Source of the DNA: Orychophragmus violaceus
Lineage: Eukaryota > Streptophyta > Magnoliopsida > Brassicales > Brassicaceae
Reading direction: 5' to 3'
Assembly: GCA_030180135.1 (NCBI GenBank)
Contig: CM058236.1
Location: forward strand, 50,078,947-50,142,946
Length of the DNA: 64,000 nt
Below are positions 21,377-33,110 of the stretch, in pieces. Every line of letters starts with the position of its first letter. The stretch's first letter is position 1. Both the position numbers and the translations under genes were made by a program. The notes below the pieces were generated by a model. That model was not told the origin of the DNA. It was given only the letters and a program-made list of their open reading frames with translations, and did not search any database.

Positions 21377-23724
21377 AGAGGCTCATCTCCCATATGGAGA
21401 TCAATCAGACTATGCCCTACATCAATATTCGCACCAGCTGTGGCTAAGAAAGGTTTTCCCAGTATTAGAGCATCATCCGGATCACTGTCGTACTTAAGCA
21501 CCACAAAATCTGTCGGGACTAAGTAGTTTCCAACTCTGACGGGGACATCCTCAAGAATTCCTTTTGGAATCCTTCTTGATTGATCAGCTAAGACAAGAGA
21601 AATCCTAGTGGGTGAAAAATCTGTCATCCCCAGCTTCTCTGCCACAGAGTATGGCATGAGATTTCCATCAGCTCCTCAATCACACAAAGAGCGCCTAAAG
21701 CTATCCTCAAAGATGGAACAACTCAGCATAAATATACCAGGATCAGGTAGCTTCTTGGGAATCTGAGTTAGCAGCAAATCACTGATTTGTTTAGGGATCA
21801 CTATCACTCAATCTTTCAACACTTCGTCTATAGGCAGCATCTTCTCTAAGTATCTCTGCACACAAGGGTGATATGGTGGATCATCAGGTTGTGGATCTTC
21901 TTCCAACTTCTCATCCATCACTTTCAGCTGTTTGGCTTCATCAAGTTCCTGTTGAGATATCTCAAACACCTCAGGAGAAGGTGTAGTAGGCTTGTGAGCT
22001 TTCTCTTCAGTAGTACCGGAAGAAACAAGTAAGTCTGCCTCACGACATGCAACGATCGATGCAAGAGGTGCATCGATCGATGCAACTAATTCATCATAGA
22101 TTCCAGCCAACAGTTTTGCTTCAGTCTCGGATTTTTCAGCTTCTTCCACGAGTTCAGCTGTCTTAAACTCAAAATTCTCTCCTCGGTTTGACCCATCATC
22201 AATATGAACTGACCAAGCTTTAATGTGGATATCCATAAAAATTTTCCCTTTTACTGAGCTTGAAATTTGGTGCACTTGGGTATCCAACTGCTTCACATGT
22301 GTACTCAAGGATTCAAACTTCCCATTAAGATCCTCATACACAGCGTCCAACTTCTTGTTGAAGTCCACAGCAGTCCTAGTCTGACCCCCCAACAATTGTT
22401 CCATCATTGCTTCCATCTTGCTCTCATGAGCACTAGCAGCCGGAGGTGTCTGATATGAGGATGATCCATAAGTCCTCTGATAAGAATTACCTTGCTGAAA
22501 AGGTTTCTGATAACCAGCAGTCTGTCCATATCCAGAAGATTTTTGGTTGCTTGTGTAAGCACTCTTCTGTCCACCATTAAAGAATTTATTACCTTGCTGA
22601 TTTCCAAACCTGTTTCCTTGGAATCCAGAGCCACTAATGTTGTTCACATCCTCTTCCTGCTGATCTTCTTCAGCTCCAAACACCTCAACATCCTAAGCAA
22701 AGTGGACAGCATTCTTTGCAGTCAACAAACTGTGAACAGTGTCCAGTTTGTTCCTAATATCAGCTATCTCCAGATTATCTATCTTCCCACCAGACTCTTT
22801 CCTTCTCCTATCAGCAGTCTTGATGCTATTACTACTCACCAAGTTATCAATCAGTGTCCTATCCTGTTTAGGAGTCCTTGTATTGAAATTGCCATTGCTG
22901 GCATTATCCAATGCAGACTGATAATGTAAATCAATGCCTCTGAAGAATATGCCCAGCAGCGTCACTTCAGAGAATCCATGGTGAGGGCAGTAACGTTGGT
23001 ACTTCTTAAACCTCATCCAAGCAGACTTAAGAGGCTCTATAGGACCTTGGGTGAAGGTGAGAATATCCTGTGTAGACTGATCAGAGCGAGCATCATCATA
23101 AAAGTGCCTCAAGAACTCTCTCTTCACAGGATCCCAAGTAGTATACTTCCCAGTTGGAAGTTGTTTCAGCCAAGCTGAAGCCTCTCCAGCGAGAGAATAG
23201 GGGAAAAGCTTGAGATAAAGATAATCATAGTTCACCCCATTATACTTCATTCTAGTGATGAAGTCCTCAAAGTCATCAATATGATCCATCGGTTGCTCAT
23301 GTGGGAGACCATGGAAAGGATTCTGCCTCAGAAGAGAGTAGACAGTCTTAATCTCAAAATCATTCCTCTCAAATCCAGGAGGTACAATTGCTGACCGGTT
23401 AGCATAGAACTCATCCGGTCGGTTGTAGTCAGCAAGAGTCCTATCATTAGCAGGAGGATTTATCATATGCCTTTGACCTTCAGGTTCAGGTTCAGGTTCA
23501 GGGATCACACGTCCCTCAGCATCAATCCTTAGCCCAGCATCATTGTACGGGTTGTTCTAATGGTCTCTCAGAACACCCTGAGCATCAGGTCTCAGAATCA
23601 AGCGATTGTTGTTCATCCTTGCTCGTTTACCTTTTCTGTTTGTTCTCTCTAGTCTAGCAAGTTCCTCAAGCATGAGATTCACGAGATTCGAGTTCGGATT
23701 TCTTCTGGTCTCACGCGTCTGCAT
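21372..23724 (-). pseudogene. ATH-A gag-protease, copy 2
   Basis: It is homologous over its length to copies 1 and 3, starting at the ATG at 23724. In-frame breaks include CAG to TAG in DHQNN (near 23560), CAG to TAG after AVHFA (22693) and TGG to TGA after VLKD (21808). The protease part (21657-21372) stops at the LTR junction within the GLIDLHMGDEP block, losing the end of the protein and the tail. Confidence 0.8.
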
Positions 23725-23960
23725 AAACCGTCAGTAATCGTAGTGCAACGATCGATGCTAGGATGCAACGATCGATTCAACTCGAGTCGCCTTGAGTCGA
23801 TCGATTCAAAAGATGCAACGATCGATGCGAAGCGGATTCAGACCTGAAACAGAGAAAATAGAGAATAAGTAACAAAAATAAAAACGAAAATCCTAGTCTA
23901 AACTTTAAATTCAAATCTATCGAAGACTCAAAAGAGTCCCCGGCAACGGCGCCAAAAACT

Positions 23961-24176
23961 TGATACGATCAGAGTTTTAATCCCTAGATCTACACTGCAA
24001 GTGCACAGACGTAACAGTAGTATATAGGGTATCGAAATCCACAGAGACTCTAGACCTTACATAAGATTGTAGAACGTCAAGTTAAGCTAGGTGAAACAGA
24101 GAATAAGCAGTAAATCAAAACAGAACATAAAATAAATCAATAGCAAGAGTGGTTTATAAGCAGGTACAAAAAGTGT
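23961..24176 (-). repeat. Truncated LTR fragment between gag copies 1 and 2
   Basis: This has the same structure and the same junction as at 21376, 2.8 kb away, so the repeat arose once and was then copied. Confidence 0.85.
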
Positions 24177-26527
24177 AGAGGCTCATCTCCCATATGGAGA
24201 TCAATCAGACCATGCCCTACATCAATCTTCGCACCAGCTGCGGCTAAGAAAGGTTTTCCCAGTATTAGAGCATCATCCGGATCACTGTCGTACTTAAGCA
24301 CCACAAAATCTATCGGGACTAAGTAGTTTCCAACTCTGACTGGGACATCCTCAAGAATTCCTTTTGGAATCCTTCTTGATTGATCAGCTAGGACAAGAGA
24401 AATCCTAGTGGGTGAAAAATCTGTCATCCCCAGCTTCTCTGCCACAGAGTATGGCATGAGATTTCCATCAGCTCCTCAATCACACAAAGAGCGCCTAAAG
24501 CTATCCTCAAAGATGGAACAACTCAGCATAAATATACCAAGATCAGGTAGCTTCTTGGGAATCTGAGTTAGCAGCAAATCACTGATTTGTTTAGGGATCA
24601 CTATCACTCAATCTTTCAACACTTCGTCTATAGGCAGCATCTTCTCTAAGTATCTCTGCACACAAGGGTGATATGGTGGATCATCAGGTTGTGGATCTTC
24701 TTCCAACTTCTCATCCATCACTTTCAGCTGTTTGGCTTCATCAAGTTCCTGCTGAGATATCTCAAACACCTCAGGAGAAGGTGTAGTAGGCTTGTGAGCT
24801 TTCTCTTCAGCAGTACCGGAAGAAACAAGTAAGTCTGCCTCACGACATGCAACGATCGACGCAAGAGGTGCATCGATCGATGCAGCTAATTCATCATAGA
24901 TTCCAGCCAATAGTTTTGCTTCAGTCTCGGATTTTTCAGCTTCTTCCACGAGTTCAGCTGTCTTAAACTCAAAATTCTCTCCTCGGTTTGACCCATCATC
25001 AATATGAACTGACCAAGCTTTAATGTGGGTATCCATAAAATTTTTCCCTTTTACTTAGCTTGAAATTTGGTTCACTTGGGTATCCAACTGCTTCACATGT
25101 GTACTCAAGGATTCAAACTTCCCATTAAGATCCTCATACACAGCGTCCAACTTCTTGTTGAAGTCCACAGCAGTCCTAGTCTGACCCCCCAGCAATTGTT
25201 CCATCATTGCTTCCATCTTGCTCTCATGAGCACTAGCAGCCGGAGGCGTCTGATATGAGGATGATCCATAAGTCCTCTGATAAGAATTACCTTGCTGAAA
25301 AGGTTTCTGATAACCAGCAGTCTAACCATATCCAGAAGATTTTTGGTTGCTTGTGTAAGCACTCTTCTGTCCACCATTAAAGAACTTATTACCTTGCTGA
25401 TTTACAAACCTGTTTCCTTGGAATCCAGAGCCACTAATGTAGTTCACATCCTCTTCCTGCTGATCTTCTTCAGCTCCAAACACCTCAACATCCTAAGCAA
25501 AGTGGACAGCATTCTTTGCAGTCAACAAACTGTGAACAGTGTCCAGCTTGTTCCTAATATCAGCTATCTCCAGATTATCTATCTTCCCACCAGACTCTTT
25601 CCTTCTCCTATCAGCAGTCTTGATGCTATTACTACTCACCAAGTTATCAATCAGTGTCCTATCATGTTTAGGAGTCCTTGTATTGAAATTGCCATTGCTG
25701 GCATTATCCAATGCAGACTGATAATGTAGATCAATGCCTCTGAAGAATATGCCCAGCAGCGTCACTTCAGAGAATCCATGGTGAGGGCAGTCACGTTGGT
25801 ACTTCTTAAACCTCATCCAAGCAGACTTAAGAGGCTCTATAGGACCTTGGGTGAAGGTGAGAATATCCTGTATAGACTGATCAGAGCGAGCATCATCATA
25901 AAAGTGCCTCAAGAACTCTCTCTTCACAGCATCCCAAGTAGTATACTTCCCAGTTGGAAGTTGTTTCAGCCAAGCTGCAGCCTCTCTAGCGAGAGAACAG
26001 GGGAAAAGCTTGAGATAAAGATAATCATAGTTCACCCCTTTATACTTCATTCCAGTGATGAAGTCCTCAAAGTCATCAATATGATCCATCGGTTGCTCAT
26101 GTGAGAGACCATGGAAAGGATTCTGCCTCAGAAGAGAGTAGTAGACAGTCTTAATCTCAAAATCATTCCTCTCAAATCCAGGAGGTACAATTGCTGACCG
26201 GTTAGCATAGAACTCATCCGGTCGGTTGTAGTCAGCAAGAGTCCTATCATTAGCAGGAGGATTTATCATCTGCCTTTGACCTTCAGGTTCAGGTTCAGGT
26301 TCAGGGATCACACGTCCCTCAGCATCAATCCTTAGCCCAACATCATTGTACGGGTTGTTCTGTTGATCTCTCAAAACACCCTGAGCATCAGGTCTCAGAA
26401 TCAAGCGATTGTTGTTCATCCTTGCTCGTTGACCTTTTCTGTTTGTTGTCTCTAGTCTAGCAAGTTCCAAAAGCCTGAGATTCACGAGATTCGAGTTCAG
26501 ATTACTTCTGGTTTCACGCTTCTGCAT
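24173..26527 (-). pseudogene. ATH-A gag-protease, copy 1 (adjacent to the intact 5' LTR)
   Basis: The ATG at 26527 starts a 344-codon Gag open through the core domain to a TAG (25493) where copy 3 has CAG. The text continues in frame through the Gln/Tyr-rich part with another CAG to TAG (25322) and a TCA to TAA (25055), then the acidic block to VLKD and the protease part ending at 24173. It is the least damaged Gag core of the three (residues 1-344 unbroken). Confidence 0.8.
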
Positions 26528-26764
26528 AAACCGTCAATAATCGTAGGGCAACGATCGATGCTAGGATGCAACGATCGATTCAACTCGAGTTGCCTTGTGT
26601 CGATCGAGTCAAAAGATGCAACGATCGATGCGAAGCGGATTCAGACCTGAAACAGATAAAAACAGAGAATAAGTAACAAAAATAAAAACGAAAATCCTAG
26701 TCTAAACTTTAAATTCAAATCTATCGAAGACTCAAAAGAGTCCCCGACAACGGCGCCAAAAACT

Positions 26765-27975
26765 TGATACGATCAGAGTTGTAATCCCTAGATCTACACT
26801 GCAAGTGCACAAACGTGACAGTAGTATATAGGGTATCGAAATCCACAAAGACTCTAGACATTACGACAGATTGTAGAACGTCAAGTTAAGCTAGATGAAA
26901 CAGAGAATAAGCAGTAAATCAAAACAGAACAGAAAATAAATCAATAGCAAGAGTGGTTTGTAAGCAGGTACTAAAAGCGTCAAGTCTAAGGAGTTCTCAG
27001 GAAACCAGACAAGCAGATAAACTATCAGTCAGGATCAAATTAAGTTTGGTTCTAGAACTCAAACACAGATATAGAACTAGTAAACTTTCGTTGCGAGAAT
27101 TCTCTAAGTCTAATAGCAGAAACCCAAATTTCTTTGCAGTTCCTAACAGATTAAACTAGCCTTAAGTGCAAGTTCTATTTGTTCACAATTCAATTAAACC
27201 AAATTTCTTTGCGGATAATTCAATTGCTCAACTTAAATAGTTCAGATTCTAAACCACACTTTCGTGTCAATTTAATAACCTAAAGTCTAGATTCTAAGTG
27301 ATAAGGTTTGAAACTAGTATTAAGCACAATTCAAGTTGAAGAACAAATAAGATATGAATCCTTAACTGATAAATCAATCTAACAAGTCATGAAAATCCTA
27401 AAGAGAATCCCTAAATCTAACTATGAATCTACTTAGACATCATTAATGAAACACAAATCAATGAATAAATAGATTGCATAAATAGAGAGTAAGAATAAAA
27501 GGGGTTTGAAATCTTCTCCAAAAGCAGGAAGCAGTACAGGTTCAAATCAGCCCCAAAAGCGCTAAAATCTCTATGCTCCAAGTATGAAAGCGTAAGTAAG
27601 CTTTGCCTAAACAATGGCTTAAAAACCCTAATATAATGATCTAATCACGGCTGGGGCTTCTTTGTAATTATGAGAAACTTCTGGGCCAAAGTGCAATTTC
27701 CAAACTCTTCATTAAACTCGCCGAGAATTGTCTGACTCGCGTGTGCATCGATCGACACCAAAGGTGTGTCGATTGACACAAGTCTCCAAAATAGACGGTG
27801 AACTCTTCTTCTCGGGTAAATGCTCCAAAATGCTCCACAATGCGCCATAATGTCCAAATCCGCTCCAAACGTACTTAGACCTGATAAACACCTGTAATGA
27901 CTCTAAAGACACGACAAAAGACTCTAAAACATACTTATATCATGGTCTAAAATAGTTAAAAACCATGATATATCA
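26765..27975 (-). repeat. ATH-A 5' LTR, complete (1211 bp)
   Basis: It runs from TGATACGATCAG at the inner end to CCATGATATATCA at the outer end. The U3 box pair is at 27770/27749 (one core degenerated to CGATTG), about 200 bp from the outer end. The frames at 26953-27912 are chance. Confidence 0.9.
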
Positions 27976-28738
27976 CCTACTCGCACCTCAACCTAACAAA
28001 TGACAGGATAAGCCGGGCCCAAGCCCGCACCTACAAATATTTGTATATAAGGCGAACTCAGCTTTGTACTTAAAAATCACAAAAAGGGCAAGTCAAAGAC
28101 TGAACTTGCCCCTACCAAGTGTTCCCAAAATTTGAGCAAAACCATTAAAAAAAAACGACAAATACAATAACTAAACCCCCCCCCCCCCCCAAAAAAAAAA
28201 GGGGGGGGGGGGAGAGATGGGCCAGCAACAACGCTCGACTCTGCCCGCGCCATGAGCATAAACGCAAAGGAACGCCTGCCAATATCAAGGCCGAGCGCAA
28301 TTGTGCAGAAAGAAAAGAGGAAAATACGGGAAGCAAAGCAACGCAAAAACCGACAACGGCAAAGCCAAACCCCCCCCCCCCCCCCCCCCCCCCCCAACCT
28401 CCCAACAAGGATGAAAACGACATCCGCTCAAGCCATTACGCTTCTACAGATACCTTCACCGAAGGGGAAAATGAAGAACATAGTCAGCAAAAATCAGGCG
28501 ACCTAACCCTCTCCGAACCCCGTCAAAAAAAAAGGGAGCCAAGGAAGCGCCTCACAAGTCCACATAGGATCGTCAAAAACCACATATACAAGAACATTAC
28601 GCAACTTACAAAAAGCAGAAAAACAACAAGGATCTTATCAAGCTCGGATCTTTTCCTTTACTACGAAAAACAGACAAAGGAGAGAATACTAAAGGCCAAA
28701 CACAATGGTAAACGCATTTACAACAACGAGGTACTAAA

Positions 28739-30495
28739 TCACTTGGAAATCCCCAGAGCTCGCAAACCAGCAGCCACCTCGAGAGTAATAAGCACGGCGT
28801 TCGACCCATAAGGGAAGTCGACCAACGCTTCAGAAAATACATCCTCATACCCGGGATCATTAAGCGGAGTCATGAAGAAATCATCCTTCCCAAGTTCCGG
28901 AACCAGGAAAGTGGATAGCTCAGCCCGCAAGCGGGTATCATACTCTTTAATTTTTTCAAAACGAGCAGAAGGAATCTCAACTCCCTCCTCCACAAGGAGC
29001 TGAAAAGCGCCAAGCACAGCGACAACCTGATATAACTCCAGCGACTTACTCGTCGCCAGGGCGTCATCCCTCTTCTGAACCCTGATCTTGTAGAGGCGTT
29101 CAGAAGTCTTCTCATACATCCTCCGCCTCTTAAGAAGAACAACTTCCTCACTCGAAGAGCGCAACCGATCACGTTCGGACTTAAGGGACTCGACCTCGGC
29201 ACTCAGAGAACCAACCAAATCTCTACTCCCATCTGCGGATCCCTCCCTCTTCTTCTCAAGGCTGAGAATCCGAGCCATGAGCTCGACATTCGCAACTTCA
29301 ACCTCGACAAGATTCCTCTCGACACCCTCAAGTCTGTGCAAGGACTGTCGCAAGCTTGCGACTTTCTTCTCAAGACCCCCCTCTCTGGCCTTGGACACCC
29401 TGAGCTCTGCCACATAGGAATCCTTGAGATGATTAAGATTGGCAAAGGCCTGGCAAGACCAAAGAAAACACAATGGCATAAGAAATAGCACCCTCGCAAA
29501 CCATAAAGAATAAAGCCATCAAAGACGCTCACCATCGCGAAATGTTGACTCATGTTCTGATGAATCTTGGCTTCGAACAACTGGTCAACATGAACCGAAT
29601 TAGGACGGGGATTCAACGATAGATGACGAAAGAGATTCATACAAAAAATCCTGTCACAGATGATCAAGTCAGGGCCATTATGACGAAAATCTATAGAGCC
29701 ATCTAGAGCCTTCAAACCATTCGCTACCTTCGAGCTATCAATCACCAACGAACCACCTCCTGTCGACGACCCCCTCGCCTGACGCTTCGAAACACGATCA
29801 AGAGCCATCCGAACGTCTGTATCGACATAGTCTCCCAAACGGTCCAACCCCGCAGCAGACACATCATCAGCTTCTGATCTACGCCTCTTTCTATTCGAAC
29901 AATCATCATCCCCACCAGAACCAGAATCATCGCTCGTCTCCTCAAAAGAACCGGTGCGACAGAGAGACAACTCCTTCTCAACACCGACATCGTACTTTTC
30001 AGCAAGAGACGACTCCTTCTCAGCACCAACATCATCCCAATCAGCAAAAGACGACTCCTCCTCAACCCCAATATTGTCCCTATCAACTAGAGACAACTCC
30101 CTCATATCATCAATGTCACCCCTTTCATCAAGATATAACTCTATCTCGACACCAATATTGCTTCCTTCAGCAGGGGATGATTCCTTTTCAACACCAACGC
30201 TGCTTCTTTCGACACCAGTATCACCTTCTTCACCGCCGATCCTGTCTCCCTCATCATGGAGCGCGGAAATATCAGCAGTCTGGCCTCCCATATGGACCAC
30301 CTCTCTTCCTCCATTCTGACACAGAAACACCGACGGCCTCCCAGTCAACTGCGCGGCCGATTGAACTTTATCAACACTCCCAATCGAATCACGAACCGAA
30401 GGGTTATTCACAACAGAAGCAAGGACCCTTTGAATGTAATCCGGCAACACAGCCTCCCTCCAACTCATTTCCTTAAGAAATAATTCTCTAGACAA
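28739..30495 (-). CDS. TAT-2 antisense gene, two visible exons, coiled-coil protein
   Basis: Exon 30495-29533 and exon 29449-28739 flank an 83-bp GT-AG intron (ATG|GTGAGCG ... TTGCCAG|GCC) that joins them in frame, for about 557 codons. The start is uncertain because the frame opens at a non-ATG codon; an ATG lies 9 codons in, and more 5' exons are possible. The first exon has an acidic 14-residue repeat in six copies (aa about 99-178) and a basic KRRRSE stretch near 205, possibly a nuclear signal. The second begins with a long coiled coil (Leu, Glu, Lys, Arg heptads, about 130 residues) and ends in a conserved-looking acidic, hydrophobic tail. Position and strand match the antisense ORF known from Tat-lineage gypsy elements. 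The function is unknown. Confidence 0.65.
29962..30201 (-). repeat. 42-bp coding repeat, six copies
   Basis: The 14-residue unit is G-V-E-x-E-S-S-x-A-E-x-x-x-V/I, seen as VGVEKESSPAEG, IGVEEESSFADW, VGAEKESSLAEK and related lines. It keeps the frame, so copy number may vary between elements. Confidence 0.75.
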
Positions 30496-30926
30496 AGAAG
30501 ACGAAGATGAAGTAAAAGCAAAACCCCGAACGAAGACATGAGAAAATCCTAGAGAAAGAAATATGTGATACTACGGCAAGACAAAACACGCTCCTCTTTC
30601 TCAAACGAATCGCGAGCAAAACAATCCACAAAAATAAAAACAAAGCAGAACTCACAATCACCCGAGAAAAGCAGCGAAAGTTGAAAGGAATGGATCTTAA
30701 GCACCAAAAAGGAAGGCCTTTTTCTTTCCCTTCTTACAAAGACATGAAGAATCGCGCCCCTCAAAGATTGCGCCTTTTCGCTTCCTTAAAACGAAATAGA
30801 TCCCGATGACACAAAAAGGACATGTCAAAGCAAGGCGACCTAACCAGATTTCCGCCTGACTTAAACACTCGAAGAAATTCGACGGCCTCGAGTAAACACC
30901 TCGGCTCGAGGAACTGGGGGGACTAA

Positions 30927-31328
30927 CTGTTGGATATGGGTTTAGCACCCATCCATAAGCCCATTATAAATCTTTCCAAATCAACATAAATATCTTGGCC
31001 CAAAAAGACAAGCCCGCTAAGAAGTCAAAGGCCCGAAGAGAAGTCAGCATCCAAGCGCTATAAATAGGACCATTTGCTCTTCATAAGAGACACATTGTAA
31101 CTTGCGAGAGTGCCGAGCTACTTCTATAAAGCTCCAACCTCAAGTAATATTTAGGGGGCACGTCATTAGACGGACTCCCACCTCGTACCATCCTGTTCAC
31201 AGCTCGGCTTCGACCTTAAGATCAATAAAGAACAGTTCCGACCTCACTTTAAGTTTAAATTTCACCTCGTAGTTCGGACATTTCAGATCGTAGCCCGGCT
31301 TTTATTACTAGATCGAATTTCCGTAACA
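30927..31328 (+). repeat. TAT-2 3' LTR (about 402 bp)
   Basis: It starts TGTTGGATATGGG after a G-rich tract. TATAAATA lies at 31069-31076 and AATAAAG near 31225. The right end is placed at GTAACA because the next bases on the minus strand resume CACTA transposase (codons for KTAVAM). Ending at 31280 (TTCGGACA) is the alternative. Confidence 0.7.
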
Positions 31329-32200
31329 AGATCATTGCCACTGCAGTCTTCTCGCTTTGATACATTCTCTTCAGTCCGTCAGCAATCGGTAGATACCACA
31401 TACGACGGTAAGCTACATTGGTTCTATGTTGTCTCTCGTTAGACTTCCATCTTGTTGCAACACAAAACCGACACTTATCTTCCTTTTCGTCTTCTTTCCA
31501 GAAGATCATACAATTGTTCATGAAAACATCAATTGTTTAATAGGGGAGGCCTAAATTGCGCATCAATTTCTCTGTCTAGTAATGTGAACATGTTGCATGG
31601 TTTCCTTCAGGTAAATACTCTGTCAACCTTTCCCATATCGAGTCCACTAACCTTTCTCTCGTATTATGTTCTACCTTTTTTTGTAAGACCCGAGCAGCCA
31701 AGGATAATTAGGATTGACCTTCACGACAACCATCATATTATGGATTTTTGGCTCCTTGTAACATGTCATAAATTTTTTTTGAATGATTACGTCCATGTTC
31801 TTCAATATTACTCACGTTATCACCATTCACCATATCCACATATCTATCTTCTACTACATTACGAACATCATTCGGATCAACATAACTCGTTCATATATCT
31901 AAATCGACTTCTTCTCCATACTTATACAAAACATAATAATCAGAAATAAATCCTCTTCTATACAGATGACTCCAAATTAGTTTTTCCGAGGTTACCGATT
32001 TTTCGTTCTTGCAAACATTACAAGGGAAGAGAGAGTTACCGCAATCAATATGCGCTAAAGGCTGGTTTTTTCAAATTTCATAAATTGCTCCACCCCCGTT
32101 TTGAAAACTGTCAAGAAATTATTTGTGGCTTCATCTAATCTCATATACATCCACTCCCGATGGTAGCTATAATTGTAACTTCTCGCCATGAAACTAGATT
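31329..32200 (-). pseudogene. CACTA-1 transposase (TNP2-type), N-terminal part, decayed and truncated
   Basis: On the minus strand, in order: a transposase-associated-domain-like stretch (WMYMRLDEATNNF, then a Cys-containing part) at about 32180-31990; YDMLQGAKNP and GCREGQS.LSLAAR at about 31770-31690; and NNCMIFWKEDE, CRFCVATRWKSNE, RRMWYLPIADGLKRMYQSEKTA (the last in two overlapping parts) at 31520-31345, the hallmark start of the TNP2 transposase. Stops and shifts separate these parts. The coding part ends where the TAT-2 LTR begins, so TAT-2 inserted in this gene. Confidence 0.8.
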
Positions 32201-32643
32201 TCCAAATTCTTTGTGTTTATGGTCATAAATGCAGGTCGCATGAAACAGGTGAACCTACCACAAACAGGTAAGATAAGACTAATATTCGACTACTTTGCGA
32301 CGCGCTGACAGTCGCAACGCAGTCGCTACCATTGCAACTAATTTGCGGCGCGATGGCAGTCGTAACGCAGTCGCTACGATTGCAACTAATTCGCGACTTC
32401 TAAACGATTCTCCATATTAGTCACAAAGTAATCGCAAATTTAGCGACTACGTTTCGACTAATGTTTCCTGTCTCGACAATAATCGTTAATCAATCGTATA
32501 TTGGAGACTTGGCGAAAACCAGTTTTGGTCGTAAATTAGCGACTAATAGACGACCATATATCTGTAGTCGCAATCCTGTCTCTAAATAGTCACAAAATGT
32601 TACGACTACAAGTATAGTCGCAAAACGCTGTTTTCTTGTAGTA
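32201..32643 (-). mobile_element. CACTA-1 subterminal region and TIR
   Basis: It ends (outer end at right) in CTACTACAAGAAAACAGCG read inwards on the minus strand, a CACTA terminus with the first base pair altered. Subterminal GTCGCAA/TTAGCGACT motifs in both orientations fill 32285-32620, as in other CACTA elements, including a 48-bp direct duplication (32294-32341 and 32342-32389). Confidence 0.8.
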
Positions 32644-32767
32644 GAAGCCACTGAGATGAATAAGCAATTGGAAAAAGTTCACAACAAGGTGGTTTCTTCT
32701 CAAAATAACATCTACACAACGCTTGAAATCATATATTTTAGGCTCAACGTTTTGGAAAATAGATATA
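32644..32767 (+). pseudogene. Gag-like fragment of another gypsy element
   Basis: It is open in one frame with text like EMNKQLEKVHNKVVSSQNN, similar in pattern to the coiled KKLDAVYEDLNGKF part of Athila Gag. This is probably the element that CACTA-1 and ATH-C inserted into. The evidence is weak and based on a short stretch. Confidence 0.35.
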
Positions 32768-32961
32768 TGATATACCATGGATTTTATGGCTTTTAACCAT
32801 GGTATAAGTGTTATTTATCGAGTCTTTTACTATGTTTTAGAGTCTTTTCAGGTATTTATTAGGTACAAGCACATTTGGAGCATATTTGGTGATTTAGACA
32901 CTTTCTGGAGCTGATTGAAGTGTTTGGCCGAGAGATAGAGTTCACTGTCCGAAACAGAGGA

Positions 32962-32999
32962 AGGTGTCGATCGTTGCACTCTAGCAACGATCGATGCAC
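32962..32999 (+). promoter_or_regulatory. U3 CGATCG box pair, ATH-C
   Basis: Cores lie at 32968 and 32988, exactly 200 bp from the LTR start, the same distance as in ATH-Z, and about 115 bp before the TATA box. Confidence 0.6.
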
Positions 33000-33102
33000 C
33001 AGCGAGATGGGCCAAACGACGGTTTGATGAAGAAGGATGACATTGCAATTCTGCCCAGAAGTTCCTGATATTTACAAAGAAGCCCCAAAACGTGTTTTAG
33101 GT

Positions 33103-33110
33103 TATAAATA
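33103..33110 (+). promoter_or_regulatory. TATA box of ATH-C LTR
   Basis: TATAAATA lies in the middle of the LTR; the homologous site in ATH-Z is TATATATT near 2235. Confidence 0.6.

Larger units (their letters stand above)
3369..27975 (-). mobile_element. ATH-A, minus-strand Athila-like LTR retrotransposon with nested insertions
   Basis: Reading leftwards: 5' LTR (27975-26765), PBS, gag-protease copy 1, LTR fragment, PBS, gag-protease copy 2, LTR fragment, PBS, gag-protease copy 3, tail, spliced leader, ORF1 pseudogene, polypurine tracts and 3' LTR (14688-3369, split by CACTA-2). There is no reverse transcriptase or integrase. The flanks are both TAT-2, but the 5-bp flanks (ACTAT left, CCTAC right) do not match, so target-site duplication is lost, or the ends come from recombined copies. 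Confidence 0.85.
27976..30926 (+). mobile_element. TAT-2 right piece: post-pol spacer and antisense gene
   Basis: AAGCCGGGC-type repeats match 3300-3360, so ATH-A split this element. Up to 28738 there is only spacer with long homopolymers (C15-A10-G12 at about 28176-28212; C26 at about 28370-28395), and frames across them are artefacts of composition. The antisense gene fills 28739-30495, and the polypurine tract AACTGGGGGGACTAAC precedes the LTR. Confidence 0.75.

Noticed and set aside
3364..27980. Target-site duplication for ATH-A
   Set aside because: Flanks ACTAT and CCTAC share only three of five bases, so I do not claim one.
28077..28506. Gly-, Pro- and Phe-rich frames across 28077-28506
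   Set aside because: They are translations of poly-C and poly-G tracts.
31533..31949. 138-codon plus-strand frame as a gene
   Set aside because: It is antisense to clear CACTA transposase text on the minus strand.
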